This document shows, in pieces, positions 6,892 through 15,398 of a DNA stretch of 19,819 nt. Each line of letters starts with the position of its first letter. Within the stretch, counting starts at the first letter, position 1. Location: assembly GCA_003526375.1 (NCBI GenBank), contig DPDG01000102.1, forward strand, positions 1 through 19,819, given 5' to 3'. The stretch is from Lentisphaeria bacterium (GTDB taxonomy: Bacteria; Verrucomicrobiota; Lentisphaeria; Victivallales; UBA1829). The notes beneath the pieces were generated by a model that did no database searches, was not told the origin of the DNA, and saw only the letters and a list, made by a program, of their open reading frames with translations. A program made the position numbers and the translations under genes.

Positions 6892-8688
6892 ATGGGATCG
6901 GCTGTCACTCCGGATAAAAACTCTTTCTTCTCAAAACAAAATCTTCCCGACCTGGTTTTCTGGTGCATGGCAATCGTCCTGCTGTTCCTGAACCTCGGCG
7001 TAAAGGGCATTTCAGGATCGGAAGCCAGATGGACCGGCATTGTCCGGGAGATGTTCCTGAGCGGCAATTTCGTCCAGCCGACCATCAATTTTGAATTGTA
7101 TTTCGACAAACCGATTGTCAGTTACTGGTTCATCGCGCTGTTTGCCTTTTTCAACAAAGGCGTTGCCACGGAACTGGTTGCACGTATTCCAAGTGCGCTG
7201 GCGGCACTGGCGGCGCTCTGGGCGACACGCGTCATTGCGTTCCGTCTCTGGAGCCGGAACGTCGCCGTAACGGCATCCTGGATTTTCCTGACGATCTACA
7301 GCCTGGCATTCTGGGGCAGGCTTGCCGAAGCGGACATGCTGAACATGGCGTTCGGGACCCTCGCCATCGCATGGTATATCGTCAAGCGGGACAAAACCGA
7401 TGTCTTTTCCTATTTTGTTTTCGGTGCTCTCTGCGCGATCGGCGGGCAGACCAAAGGACTCAGCGCAATCGCGATTCCGGTTCTTGTGGTGCTGACGGAT
7501 CTCATCGTCAACAACACCTGGAAGCGTCATCTCAACTGGCGACTGTTTGCCGCAGGTTTCCTGTCGCTGCTTGTTTATTTTCTGCCGTTCTTTCTTGTTG
7601 CGACAAAAAGCAACGAAACCTTTATGAACGGGCTCTATCTGGTGTTCCGTGAAAATATCACACGCTTTTTCGATCCATTCGATCATAAGGGACCGTGGTA
7701 TGATTACTTCAAATATCTGCCCCAGCTCTTCATTCCCTGGACCCCGTTCCTTGTGCTGGCGTTCGCATGGGCGTGCAAAGAGTGGAAGCGTCTCTCCGGC
7801 GACGAACGCTGGCTGCTCGTGTCCAATATCGTGATCTTCACGGTCTTTTCGCTCTCCGGCTCCAAGCGAGTCTATTACATTCTCCCGATCCTGCCTTTCT
7901 GCGCTCTCCTCACCGCGCTCTATCTCTGCCGCAAGGAGAACGGCTTCTGGGAACAGATCAAAGTCATTCTGCTGAAAGTCTATGAATGGGTCTTTTTCAT
8001 CGCCGGTTTCATTCTCCTTGCCGCACCGCTGATCTGGCATTTCGTGAAAAGAATGCTCCCGTTCGAACTTCCTCAGGAGATCAACACTTTCATCTATGCA
8101 TTTCCGATTCCGCTCGGCATTCTCTTCCTTTTTATTTTCATCTATTTCAGAAAACAGAATCCAAGCGGGACAAAGTGGGATTTCTGCGGCAGTTCCTCCT
8201 TCACCAGAGCGGCGGTTTCATGCGCGGTTCTGATGATTTTCGTGTTCGGAATCGCAATTCCGGTTTTCGATATCACTCTCAGAACCGGCAAACCGTTCAT
8301 GCTTGAGGCGGCGCAGAAAATGAAGGCGGCAGGCATTGACCGTGCCAACGTTGCATTCCCCGTAAAAACCTATACGACCCTGACCTATTATCTCTCCTAT
8401 CCGCAGCATATCCCGGTTCTCGCCGAGGAACATGAAGAAAAGGATCTGGACAAGGCGCTTGCCGGATTCTTTGCAGCGGCTGGAACAACTCCGGTCGCCG
8501 TGATCGCGGAACTCCGCGACTGGCAGAGGGTCCGGGATCCCCTTCTCCGCAAGACAATTCAGGACAATATTTTCATGGTGGAACCCCTGATGAAGTGGGA
8601 GAAGAAGAAAGACCGCAGGAAAAAATACGTGATTGTCGCGTTGAATGTTTCCGGACCGGATCGAGGGAAAATACAGATTTTTCAGTGA
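6892..8688 (+). CDS. ArnT-like GT-C glycosyltransferase (first of two), divergent active-site loop
   Basis: The 598-residue integral membrane protein belongs to the dolichyl/undecaprenyl-phosphate-sugar mannosyltransferase-like superfamily that contains ArnT. It should move a lipid-linked sugar to an acceptor on the outer face of the inner membrane. About a dozen hydrophobic helices run from residue 20 to 470, followed by a soluble C-terminal part. The first periplasmic loop reads GISGSEARWTGIVREMF, then FELYFDKPIVSYW. Canonical ArnT has PDE-x-RYAEIAREM and YFEKPP-x-YW, as in the paralogue at 12655. The Asp of the DE pair is Ser43 here and the RYAE block is altered, so sugar or acceptor may differ. 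AAAGGAA 8 nt upstream and the promoter at 6799-6827 fix the start at 6892. It is followed by arnC 81 nt later, which has its own promoter. Confidence 0.85.
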   Translation: MGSAVTPDKNSFFSKQNLPDLVFWCMAIVLLFLNLGVKGISGSEARWTGIVREMFLSGNFVQPTINFELYFDKPIVSYWFIALFAFFNKGVATELVARIPSALAALAALWATRVIAFRLWSRNVAVTASWIFLTIYSLAFWGRLAEADMLNMAFGTLAIAWYIVKRDKTDVFSYFVFGALCAIGGQTKGLSAIAIPVLVVLTDLIVNNTWKRHLNWRLFAAGFLSLLVYFLPFFLVATKSNETFMNGLYLVFRENITRFFDPFDHKGPWYDYFKYLPQLFIPWTPFLVLAFAWACKEWKRLSGDERWLLVSNIVIFTVFSLSGSKRVYYILPILPFCALLTALYLCRKENGFWEQIKVILLKVYEWVFFIAGFILLAAPLIWHFVKRMLPFELPQEINTFIYAFPIPLGILFLFIFIYFRKQNPSGTKWDFCGSSSFTRAAVSCAVLMIFVFGIAIPVFDITLRTGKPFMLEAAQKMKAAGIDRANVAFPVKTYTTLTYYLSYPQHIPVLAEEHEEKDLDKALAGFFAAAGTTPVAVIAELRDWQRVRDPLLRKTIQDNIFMVEPLMKWEKKKDRRKKYVIVALNVSGPDRGKIQIFQ

Positions 8689-8695
8689 ATCCGAT

Positions 8696-8724
8696 TTGGA
8701 ATATTCCGCCGCCGGCAGTATATT
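8696..8724 (+). promoter_or_regulatory. Sigma70-like promoter of arnC
   Basis: TTGGAA (8696-8701), 17 bp, TATATT (8719-8724), beginning 8 nt after the stop of the ArnT-like gene. It would start a separate arnC-arnA-arnD-arnT transcript near 8731. Confidence 0.6.
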
Positions 8725-8769
8725 GCACAGACATTTATTTTTAACTTATTGAGGAGTCCCTGAATAAAT

Positions 8770-9726
8770 ATGGCAACGGACACACTTGAGCTTTCCATTG
8801 TAGTTCCGGTTTATAATGAGGAATTGAATCTTCCGGAAATGATCAGGCGGACACTGGACGCCTGTGAAGCGATGAAACGCTCTTATGAAATCATTCTCGT
8901 TGATGACGGCAGTGTGGACAAATCCGCTTCGATGATTGAAGAAGCATCCCTGAAATATCCGCACAAGATCATCGGAGTGATTCTCACCACCAACTTCGGA
9001 CAGCATGCCGCCGTCACAGCCGGTCTGGCGCAGTCACGCGGCAAATATGTCGTCACGCTGGATGCCGATCTTCAGAATCCGCCGGAGGAGATTCACAAGC
9101 TTGTCGAAAGACTGGAGGAAGGCTATGATGTCGTCGGTTCGATCCGCGAAAACAGGCAGGACACCATCTTCCGCAAACTTGCGTCCAAGACAGTCAACCT
9201 GATTGTCCGCAAACTCACCAAAGGCAAGGTCATGACAGACTACGGGTGTATGCTGCGCGGTTACAGCCGCCCCGTCGTCAATGCAATTCTGGACTGCCGC
9301 GAACAGGGAAAATTCATCCCGATGCTGGCAATGTCTTTCGCAAGGCGTTCCGTCGAGGTTTATGTGAAACATGCCGAACGCGCCGCCGGCGAATCGAAAT
9401 ATTCCGTCTGGAAGCTGATCGCCCTGCAATATGACCTGCTTACCGGCACCTCCACGTTCCCGCTGCGGATGCTGACGTTCTTCGGTTTTTTCATCGCCCT
9501 GCTCGGCGTTATTTTCGGTATCGTCATTTTCATCATGACCCGTATCTATGATAACGACTGGGGCGCAAACGGCGTCTTTGCGCTTTTCTCGATTGCATTC
9601 ATCTTCATGGGAGGGCAGTTTGCCGCGATGGGGCTGCTGGGGGAATACATCGGCAAGATTCACCTGAACGCGCGGGGACGTCCCCAGTTTTTCGTGGAAA
9701 AGGTCACGGGAACAGAAGAAAAATAA
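8770..9726 (+). CDS. arnC: Undecaprenyl-phosphate Ara4FN transferase-like GT2
   Basis: ArnC transfers 4-formamido-arabinose from UDP to undecaprenyl phosphate on the cytoplasmic face of the inner membrane. The 318-residue protein has the GT2 opening SIVVPVYNEELNLPEMI, the DDGS motif (45-48), DADLQNPPEE (98-107) and a two-helix C-terminal anchor (about 230-300) ending GLLGEYIGKIHLNARGRPQF, typical of ArnC/DPM1-type enzymes. Alone it could equally be a dolichyl-phosphate-mannose-synthase-like or GtrB glucosyltransferase. Its place directly before arnA and arnD is what argues for ArnC. GGAG lies 13 nt before the ATG, a long spacing. Confidence 0.88.
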   Translation: MATDTLELSIVVPVYNEELNLPEMIRRTLDACEAMKRSYEIILVDDGSVDKSASMIEEASLKYPHKIIGVILTTNFGQHAAVTAGLAQSRGKYVVTLDADLQNPPEEIHKLVERLEEGYDVVGSIRENRQDTIFRKLASKTVNLIVRKLTKGKVMTDYGCMLRGYSRPVVNAILDCREQGKFIPMLAMSFARRSVEVYVKHAERAAGESKYSVWKLIALQYDLLTGTSTFPLRMLTFFGFFIALLGVIFGIVIFIMTRIYDNDWGANGVFALFSIAFIFMGGQFAAMGLLGEYIGKIHLNARGRPQFFVEKVTGTEEK

Positions 9727-9755
9727 TTTAATTTACAGATATCAGGAGATCACGA

Positions 9756-11747
9756 ATGAAAGCAGTTGTTCTGGCTTACAACAATATCGGATGCGAAGGC
9801 ATCAAGGCTCTTCTCGGCAACGGATTCGAGATTCAGGCGGTTTTTACGCATAAGGACGACCCGAATGAAAACATCTGGTTCCAGTCCGTCGCAGAGCTTG
9901 CCTCCGAAAAAGGAATTCCGCTCTATGCGCCGGCAAACATCAACCATCCGCTCTGGGTTGCAAAAATCAAGAAGATGAATCCCGATTTCATCTTTTCCTT
10001 TTATTACAGGGATATGGTCGGCAAAGACATTCTCGGCATTCCGGCAAAAGGCTGCATCAATCTTCACGGCTCCCTGCTCCCGAAATACCGCGGACGCTGT
10101 CCTCTCAACTGGGCTGTCATCAACGGAGAAAAAGAGACGGGCGTTACCCTTCACTACATGACGGAAAAGCCTGACAACGGAGATATTCTCGCACAGGAAA
10201 AGTTTGCGATCGGAGCGAATGACACGGCAAAAGACGTTCATATGAACGCAACCAGAGCCGCCGCGAAACTGCTCAAAGCCGCTCTCCCGAAACTCAGGAA
10301 AGGCACCCTGAAAGCAGTAAAGCAGGACGAGAAAAAAGCCACCTATTTCGGCGGGCGCAAACCTGAAGACGGTGCGATCGACTGGGGAAAAACAGCCTCG
10401 GAAGTCCGTAATCTCGTGCGTGGCGTAACCCGTCCCTATCCCGGTGCATTCAGCTTCCTCGGCGAAAAGAAATACATTTTCTGGGATGTTTCCGAAGCAA
10501 GAGGCGCGGCAAAGGCATTCCCCGGAACCGTTCTTTCCGTCAATCCGTTGACCATCGCCTGCGGCAAAGGCGCGGTCACGGTCAATTACGCACAGCAGGA
10601 AGGCGGTCTCTACTCTTCCGGCGCACAGCTTGCGGAAGACTGCAAACTCGTTGAGAAAATGACTTTCACAAGCTCTCTCCGAGGGAACGCGCCTCAGCGC
10701 AAGAAAAGTGTCCTGATCCTCGGAGTCAACGGCTTCATCGGCAGCGCCATCAGCGAACGCCTCCTGGAAAGCGGCGAATATGAAGTCTATGGAATGGATT
10801 TGCGCTCCAATTACATTTCCGATCTGCTCGACAAACCGGATTTCCATTTCTTTGAAGGCGATATCACAATCAACCGCGAGTGGATCGAATATCACGTCCG
10901 CAAGTGCGACATCGTGCTTCCGCTGGTCGCCATTGCAACACCGATCGAATATACGAGGAATCCGCTCCGCGTATTTGAACTGGACTTCGAGGAAAATCTC
11001 CGCATCGTCCGTTATTGCGTCAAATACAACAAGCGCATCATCTTCCCGTCCACGTCCGAAGTCTACGGAATGTGCACGGATGAGAACTTCGATGAAGACA
11101 ACTCCCCGCTCATCACCGGTCCGATCCGCATGCAGCGCTGGATTTACTCCTGCTCGAAACAGATGCTGGACCGCGTCATCTGGGCTTACGGCGCCAAAGG
11201 ACAGCTCAAGTTCACTCTGTTCCGCCCCTTCAACTGGATGGGGCCGAAGCTCGACAGCCTCTCCTCCGCGCGCATCGGCAGCTCCCGCGCAATCACGCAA
11301 CTGATCCTCAATCTGGTTCAGGGGACACCGATACAGCTCATCGACGGCGGTTTGCAGAAACGTTGCTTCACGCATGTCACGGACGGCATCGAATGTCTGT
11401 TCCGCATCATTGAAAACAAGGGAGGCAAGTGCGACGGCAGGATCATCAACATCGGCTGCCCCGCCAACGAAGCGAGCATCAAGGAGCTTGCCGAGGAGCT
11501 GGTCAGACAGTTCAGCAAGCATCCGCTCCGCAAGAAATTCCCGCCGTTCGCGGGCTACAAGGAGGTTGAGAGCAGCGCCTTCTACGGCAAAGGATATCAG
11601 GATGTCCAGCACAGAAAGCCCAGCATCAAAAACGCGAAGAAATATTGTGACTGGGAGCCGCAGGTCAAATTCAAAGACTCCATCAAGATGACGCTGGACT
11701 TCTTCCTGCGGCAGGCGGTGGAATCCGGCGAGTTCACAACAAAATGA
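9756..11747 (+). CDS. arnA: Bifunctional UDP-Ara4N formyltransferase / UDP-glucuronate decarboxylase
   Basis: ArnA oxidatively decarboxylates UDP-glucuronate to the 4-keto-arabinose nucleotide and later N-formylates UDP-Ara4N, both in the cytoplasm. The 663-residue protein has the E. coli layout and length. The N-terminal formyltransferase has Asn102 and His104 in INLHGSLLPKYRGRCPLNW and Asp140 in KPDNGDIL. The C-terminal short-chain dehydrogenase-like half (from about 317, VLILGVNGFIGS) has STSEVYG with Ser434/Glu435, Tyr464-x3-Lys468, QKRCFTHVTDGIE and Arg620 in HRKPSI, matching the E. coli catalytic residues within one position. Both activities are therefore expected. AGGAGA 6 nt upstream supports the start. 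Its TGA overlaps the ATG of arnD (ATGA), so the two are coupled. Confidence 0.97.
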   Translation: MKAVVLAYNNIGCEGIKALLGNGFEIQAVFTHKDDPNENIWFQSVAELASEKGIPLYAPANINHPLWVAKIKKMNPDFIFSFYYRDMVGKDILGIPAKGCINLHGSLLPKYRGRCPLNWAVINGEKETGVTLHYMTEKPDNGDILAQEKFAIGANDTAKDVHMNATRAAAKLLKAALPKLRKGTLKAVKQDEKKATYFGGRKPEDGAIDWGKTASEVRNLVRGVTRPYPGAFSFLGEKKYIFWDVSEARGAAKAFPGTVLSVNPLTIACGKGAVTVNYAQQEGGLYSSGAQLAEDCKLVEKMTFTSSLRGNAPQRKKSVLILGVNGFIGSAISERLLESGEYEVYGMDLRSNYISDLLDKPDFHFFEGDITINREWIEYHVRKCDIVLPLVAIATPIEYTRNPLRVFELDFEENLRIVRYCVKYNKRIIFPSTSEVYGMCTDENFDEDNSPLITGPIRMQRWIYSCSKQMLDRVIWAYGAKGQLKFTLFRPFNWMGPKLDSLSSARIGSSRAITQLILNLVQGTPIQLIDGGLQKRCFTHVTDGIECLFRIIENKGGKCDGRIINIGCPANEASIKELAEELVRQFSKHPLRKKFPPFAGYKEVESSAFYGKGYQDVQHRKPSIKNAKKYCDWEPQVKFKDSIKMTLDFFLRQAVESGEFTTK

Positions 11748-12628
11748 AGATTGCGCTTCGAGTCGATGTTGACACCTACCGCGGAACGCGCGACGGTGTC
11801 CCGAATCTCTGCCGCGTGCTGGATAAACACGGCGTCAGGGCGGCGTTTTTCTTTTCCGCGGGACCGGACAACATGGGACGCCATATCTGGCGTCTCCTGA
11901 AACCCGCGTTTCTCTGGAAGATGATGCGCACCAGGGCGGCAAGTCTCTACGGCATGGACATTCTCCTGATGGGGACGATGTGGCCGGGACCGAAGATCGG
12001 GAAAAACCTCGCCTCTGTCATTCGCGCATGTGCCGAGGCTGGTCATGAGATAGGCGTCCATGCGTGGGATCATCACGGATGGCAGGCGCACGTCGACCAA
12101 ATGTCCCCCGAAGCAATTTACGGACATATCAGAAAAGCGTATGACGAACTGGAGCGCATCACGGGCAAGGCTCCGACCTGCTCCGCGGTTCCCGGCTGGA
12201 AGTGTGTGGAAAGCACACTGGTCGTGAAAGAACGCTTCCATTTCAAATACAACAGCGACTGCCGCGGTTCCGGAATCTTCATTCCCGTAGTCGAGGGCAA
12301 AGAACTGACGACACCGCAGATGCCGCTCAATATGCCGACTTATGACGAAATGCTCGGCAAAAACGGTGTGACAAACGAAAATTACAACGAGCGTCTTCTG
12401 GCGACCGTTCAGGAAGACTCCTACAACATGCTCACGATCCATGCGGAAGCGGAAGGCGGCGCCTGCATGAAGATGTTCGATGAGTTTCTTACGATGGCGA
12501 AAGCGCGTGGGATTACATTCACCGCGCCGGGCGATCTGCTGCCCGCGGATACGGCGTCCCTGCCGCGCGCCTCCATTGTAAAAGGAGAAATCCCCGGACG
12601 GGAAGGCTGGCTCGCTCTGAAGGGATAA
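11744..12628 (+). CDS. arnD: 4-deoxy-4-formamido-L-arabinose-phosphoundecaprenol deformylase
   Basis: ArnD removes the formyl group from undecaprenyl-phosphate-Ara4FN, making the pathway irreversible before flipping. The 294-residue protein is a NodB-type metal-dependent deacetylase: the metal and base motif ALRVDVDTYRGT (Asp8, Asp10), GHEIGVHAWDHHGW (His106, His110/111), a CSAVPGWKC segment and LTIHAEAEGG (His233), the last being characteristic of ArnD within the family. There is no signal peptide, in keeping with the cytoplasmic-face site. It overlaps arnA by 4 nt and is followed 26 nt later by the ArnT gene. Confidence 0.95.
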   Translation: MKIALRVDVDTYRGTRDGVPNLCRVLDKHGVRAAFFFSAGPDNMGRHIWRLLKPAFLWKMMRTRAASLYGMDILLMGTMWPGPKIGKNLASVIRACAEAGHEIGVHAWDHHGWQAHVDQMSPEAIYGHIRKAYDELERITGKAPTCSAVPGWKCVESTLVVKERFHFKYNSDCRGSGIFIPVVEGKELTTPQMPLNMPTYDEMLGKNGVTNENYNERLLATVQEDSYNMLTIHAEAEGGACMKMFDEFLTMAKARGITFTAPGDLLPADTASLPRASIVKGEIPGREGWLALKG

Positions 12629-12654
12629 CGTTCCGTTTCCCGGAAAGGTGTTTT

Positions 12655-14328
12655 ATGCAGAAAAAATGGATTCTGATCATTGCAGCCATAACGGCATTGT
12701 TCTTCATTCTGCCGATCGGCGGACGCCCGCTGATGGCTCCCGACGAATCGCGTTATGCCGAGATCGCGCGGGAGATGATCGCCGCCAATGACTGGGTATC
12801 TCCGACCTTGAACGGAGTCCGTTATTTCGAGAAACCTCCGATGGGATACTGGCTCTGGGCGGGTTCCATGAAACTGTTCGGGCAGAATGCCTTTGCCCTG
12901 CGCCTGCCGGGAATGCTTGCGACGCTCGGCAGCGCGCTTCTGGTATTTTTCCTTGCCCTGCGTTATCTCGACCGCAGGAACGCCCTGTTCGCCGCGGCGG
13001 TCTATCTGACCTTTCCTCTGGTCTTCGTGCTCGGTTCGGTTGCGATCCTTGACCCGATCCTGACTTTTTTCCTGACTGCGACGACGGCATTCTTTTTCCT
13101 CGCCATTGATGAGAACTGTTCCCGCAAGAAGAAGTGGGGGCTTCTGTTTCTCTCCGGCGTCATGTGCGGCTGTGCGTTCCTTACGAAAGGTTTTCTGGCA
13201 TTTGCCGTCCCGGCAGTCTGTATTGTGCCTTACCTCCTCTGGGAAAAACGTTGGAAGGAGCTTCTGATTCTGCCGTGGCTTCCCCTGCTGGGCGTCATCG
13301 TAATTTCTGCACCCTGGGCGTTTGCAGTGCATCAGGCTCAGCCGGACTACTGGCGATATTTTATATTCGTCGAACACATTCAGCGGTTCTTCGGGCAGGA
13401 AAAGGCACAGCACAGCGAACCGTTTTTCTATTTCATTCCGGTGCTTCTGCTGGGAATGCTCCAATGGGTCATCATGATTCCCGACCTGGTGCTCGGACTG
13501 CGGAAAAACATCTTTTCCAACAAACTGCTGAAATACAGTTTCTGCTGTTTCCTGATGCCTTTTCTGTTCTTCTCCCTGTCCAGCGGAAAACTCGCGACTT
13601 ATATTCTGCCCTGCTTTGCACCTCTCGCGATTCTGATCGCCGCAGGCCTTTCGGAACGTTTCTTTATCGAAAGGAAAAGCATGTTGAGTTTCAAGATCAC
13701 CGCCATTCTGTTTTCGACGGTGCTGATCATCGGCGCCGTCGGATTGAGCATCAACCAGATCACGGGATGGCCGGTAAGGCTCTATTCTCATGAAGAATTC
13801 GTAAAATATATCATGATTGTGCTTGCCGCCGTCCTCTGGGCGGTTTTCATGTTTGCCGCGCTCTCGAAGAATACGCCGCCGGAGCGCAAAATCACGCTTT
13901 ATATTTTCGGCTTTCTCTATGTGATCGTATGCTCGCATTTTATTTTCCCCGATGTCGTGGCGGAACGCAAGGCGCCTTCCGAGTATCTGGCGACGGTTCC
14001 GATTCCGGCGGATGCCACGCTGATCACGTTCCGCCGTCCCTTTCAGGATGTCTGCTGGACTTATAAACGCTCGGACGCCTATATTTTCCTCTCCAAAGGC
14101 GAGATCAAATACGGGCTGGCGTATCCCGACGCGGAACACCGTTTCATTGCGGACCTTGAGGGACTTCAGAAACTGATCCGGTCGGAAAAGGCGAAAGGCA
14201 AAGAAGTCTACTTCGTGACGCGCACCGATCTTCTGACGGAGGACTTCAAGGATACTTTCCCGCCGTTCGAGTGGAAACAATCCAGCGGAAACGGAGCGGA
14301 TGATTGTTACAGCGTGGTCAAATTCTAA
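12655..14328 (+). CDS. arnT: ArnT-family lipid A sugar transferase (canonical)
   Basis: This 557-residue GT-C enzyme (CAZy GT83 type) should transfer Ara4N from undecaprenyl phosphate to lipid A phosphates on the periplasmic side, which raises resistance to polymyxin-like peptides. The N-terminal helix is followed by the canonical first loop MAPDESRYAEIAREMI (Asp30-Glu31) and YFEKPPMGYW. Around eleven further hydrophobic helices occupy residues 80-430, and the C-terminus (about 435-557) is soluble. AAAGG 8 nt upstream supports the start. It is the last gene of the arnC-arnA-arnD-arnT run. I see no terminator between it and the ROK gene 89 nt on, so read-through is possible. Confidence 0.9.
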   Translation: MQKKWILIIAAITALFFILPIGGRPLMAPDESRYAEIAREMIAANDWVSPTLNGVRYFEKPPMGYWLWAGSMKLFGQNAFALRLPGMLATLGSALLVFFLALRYLDRRNALFAAAVYLTFPLVFVLGSVAILDPILTFFLTATTAFFFLAIDENCSRKKKWGLLFLSGVMCGCAFLTKGFLAFAVPAVCIVPYLLWEKRWKELLILPWLPLLGVIVISAPWAFAVHQAQPDYWRYFIFVEHIQRFFGQEKAQHSEPFFYFIPVLLLGMLQWVIMIPDLVLGLRKNIFSNKLLKYSFCCFLMPFLFFSLSSGKLATYILPCFAPLAILIAAGLSERFFIERKSMLSFKITAILFSTVLIIGAVGLSINQITGWPVRLYSHEEFVKYIMIVLAAVLWAVFMFAALSKNTPPERKITLYIFGFLYVIVCSHFIFPDVVAERKAPSEYLATVPIPADATLITFRRPFQDVCWTYKRSDAYIFLSKGEIKYGLAYPDAEHRFIADLEGLQKLIRSEKAKGKEVYFVTRTDLLTEDFKDTFPPFEWKQSSGNGADDCYSVVKF

Positions 14329-14417
14329 CTGAAATCCAACAGACCCGCTGTTGCAAAAGTCCTTTCGCGAGCTAGTGTATGTTGACTGCAATATGACAAT
14401 GAAAGGAATATTTCGCC

Positions 14418-15398
14418 ATGGATTCAAATGACCTTGCTCTCGGAATCGACCTCGGCGGCAGTAAAATCTACGCGGTTGTCACGGACGCCGCGAACAGTGT
14501 TCTGGCAACTGCCAAAACGCAGACGGAGTCCAATTCCACGCCGGAAAAAATTGCACAGGCGATGATCGACACCGGGAAACTCGCCCTCGCGGAGATGAAC
14601 CTGACTCTTGCCGATGTCAAGCATATCGGGGCGGCTCTCCCCTCCCCTGTCGATCCAGTCACCGGCGACGCTCATTTCGCCACCAATCTCGGACTGAAAA
14701 ACTTCTCCATGAAGGCGATTTTCAAGAAGCTGACCGGCAAGGAAGTCTATCTCGGCAATGACGGCGACCTCGGGACCCTGAGCGAATACCACTCCGGCGC
14801 GGCGAAAGGCTGCCATACCGTAGTCGGCTATTTCATCGGGACGGGACTCGGCGGCGGGCTTGTCGTGGAAGACAAACTGCTGAAAGGCAACTGCGGGCTC
14901 GCGGCGGAGCTCGGACACATGATCATCAAGAAAGGCGGACGCCGCTGCGGATGCGGTCACAAGGGCTGCATCGAAGCCTACTGCAGCAAGATCGCATACG
15001 TGAAAGCCATCAAGAAGGAAATCCGCAAGCGGGCGCTCGCCACGCTTCTGCCGACAGATAAGTTCAATCTGAAATCGACGAATATCAAGAGCAAATACCT
15101 TGCGCGCGCCTACGCCGCGGGAGACCCCGTCGTAAGGAATGTCATAGACAAAGGCTCCGTCATGCTCGGTATTGCCGCGGCATCGACCTGTGCGGTCGTC
15201 GCGCCGGAGTGCATTGTGCTCGGCGGAGGAGTCGTCGCATCCATGGGTGACGCAATCCTGCCGGTATTCCGGAAGAGCTTTGAATCCCATCTGTTCGGCA
15301 TTCCGCCTTCCAAAATCAAAATCCGCCTCAGCGCCTATGGCGATAATGCGGTCGCGGTCGGAGCGACCATTCTGGCGCGCAGAAAGGGCAATGTCTGA
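14418..15398 (+). CDS. ROK-family sugar kinase (glucokinase-like)
   Basis: ROK kinases phosphorylate glucose or related hexoses in the cytoplasm. The 326-residue protein has the phosphate-binding LGIDLGGSKIYAVV (8-21), the catalytic Asp115 in LGNDGDLGTLSEY, GTGLGGGLV (141-149), the AAELGHM motif with Glu164 and His167, and the zinc-binding CGCGHKGCIEAYC (Cys177, 179, 184), so it is a kinase and not a DNA-binding ROK repressor (no N-terminal helix-turn-helix). Glucokinase is the likeliest role; N-acetylhexosamine or fructose kinase is possible. AAAGGAA lies upstream of the ATG. The gene overlaps the following ppx by 8 nt and is followed by ppk, a link discussed in the findings. Confidence 0.93.
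   Translation: MDSNDLALGIDLGGSKIYAVVTDAANSVLATAKTQTESNSTPEKIAQAMIDTGKLALAEMNLTLADVKHIGAALPSPVDPVTGDAHFATNLGLKNFSMKAIFKKLTGKEVYLGNDGDLGTLSEYHSGAAKGCHTVVGYFIGTGLGGGLVVEDKLLKGNCGLAAELGHMIIKKGGRRCGCGHKGCIEAYCSKIAYVKAIKKEIRKRALATLLPTDKFNLKSTNIKSKYLARAYAAGDPVVRNVIDKGSVMLGIAAASTCAVVAPECIVLGGGVVASMGDAILPVFRKSFESHLFGIPPSKIKIRLSAYGDNAVAVGATILARRKGNV

Noticed and set aside
14329..14417. A separate promoter for the ROK-ppx-ppk operon
   Set aside because: TTGCAA is present near 14353, but there is no good -10 at a proper distance, so I do not call it.
9750..14427. Very long open frames on the minus strand opposite arnA (9750-11612) and opposite arnT (12421-14427)
   Set aside because: They lie wholly antisense to genes with full catalytic motifs. 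Their composition is what the complement of a G/C-at-third-position coding frame gives, and they have no recognisable domains.
14418..15398. ROK transcriptional repressor or polyphosphate glucokinase
   Set aside because: No N-terminal helix-turn-helix is present, and the GTGLGGG and zinc-cysteine motifs are those of ordinary ATP-dependent ROK kinases. A polyphosphate link is kept only as a hypothesis.
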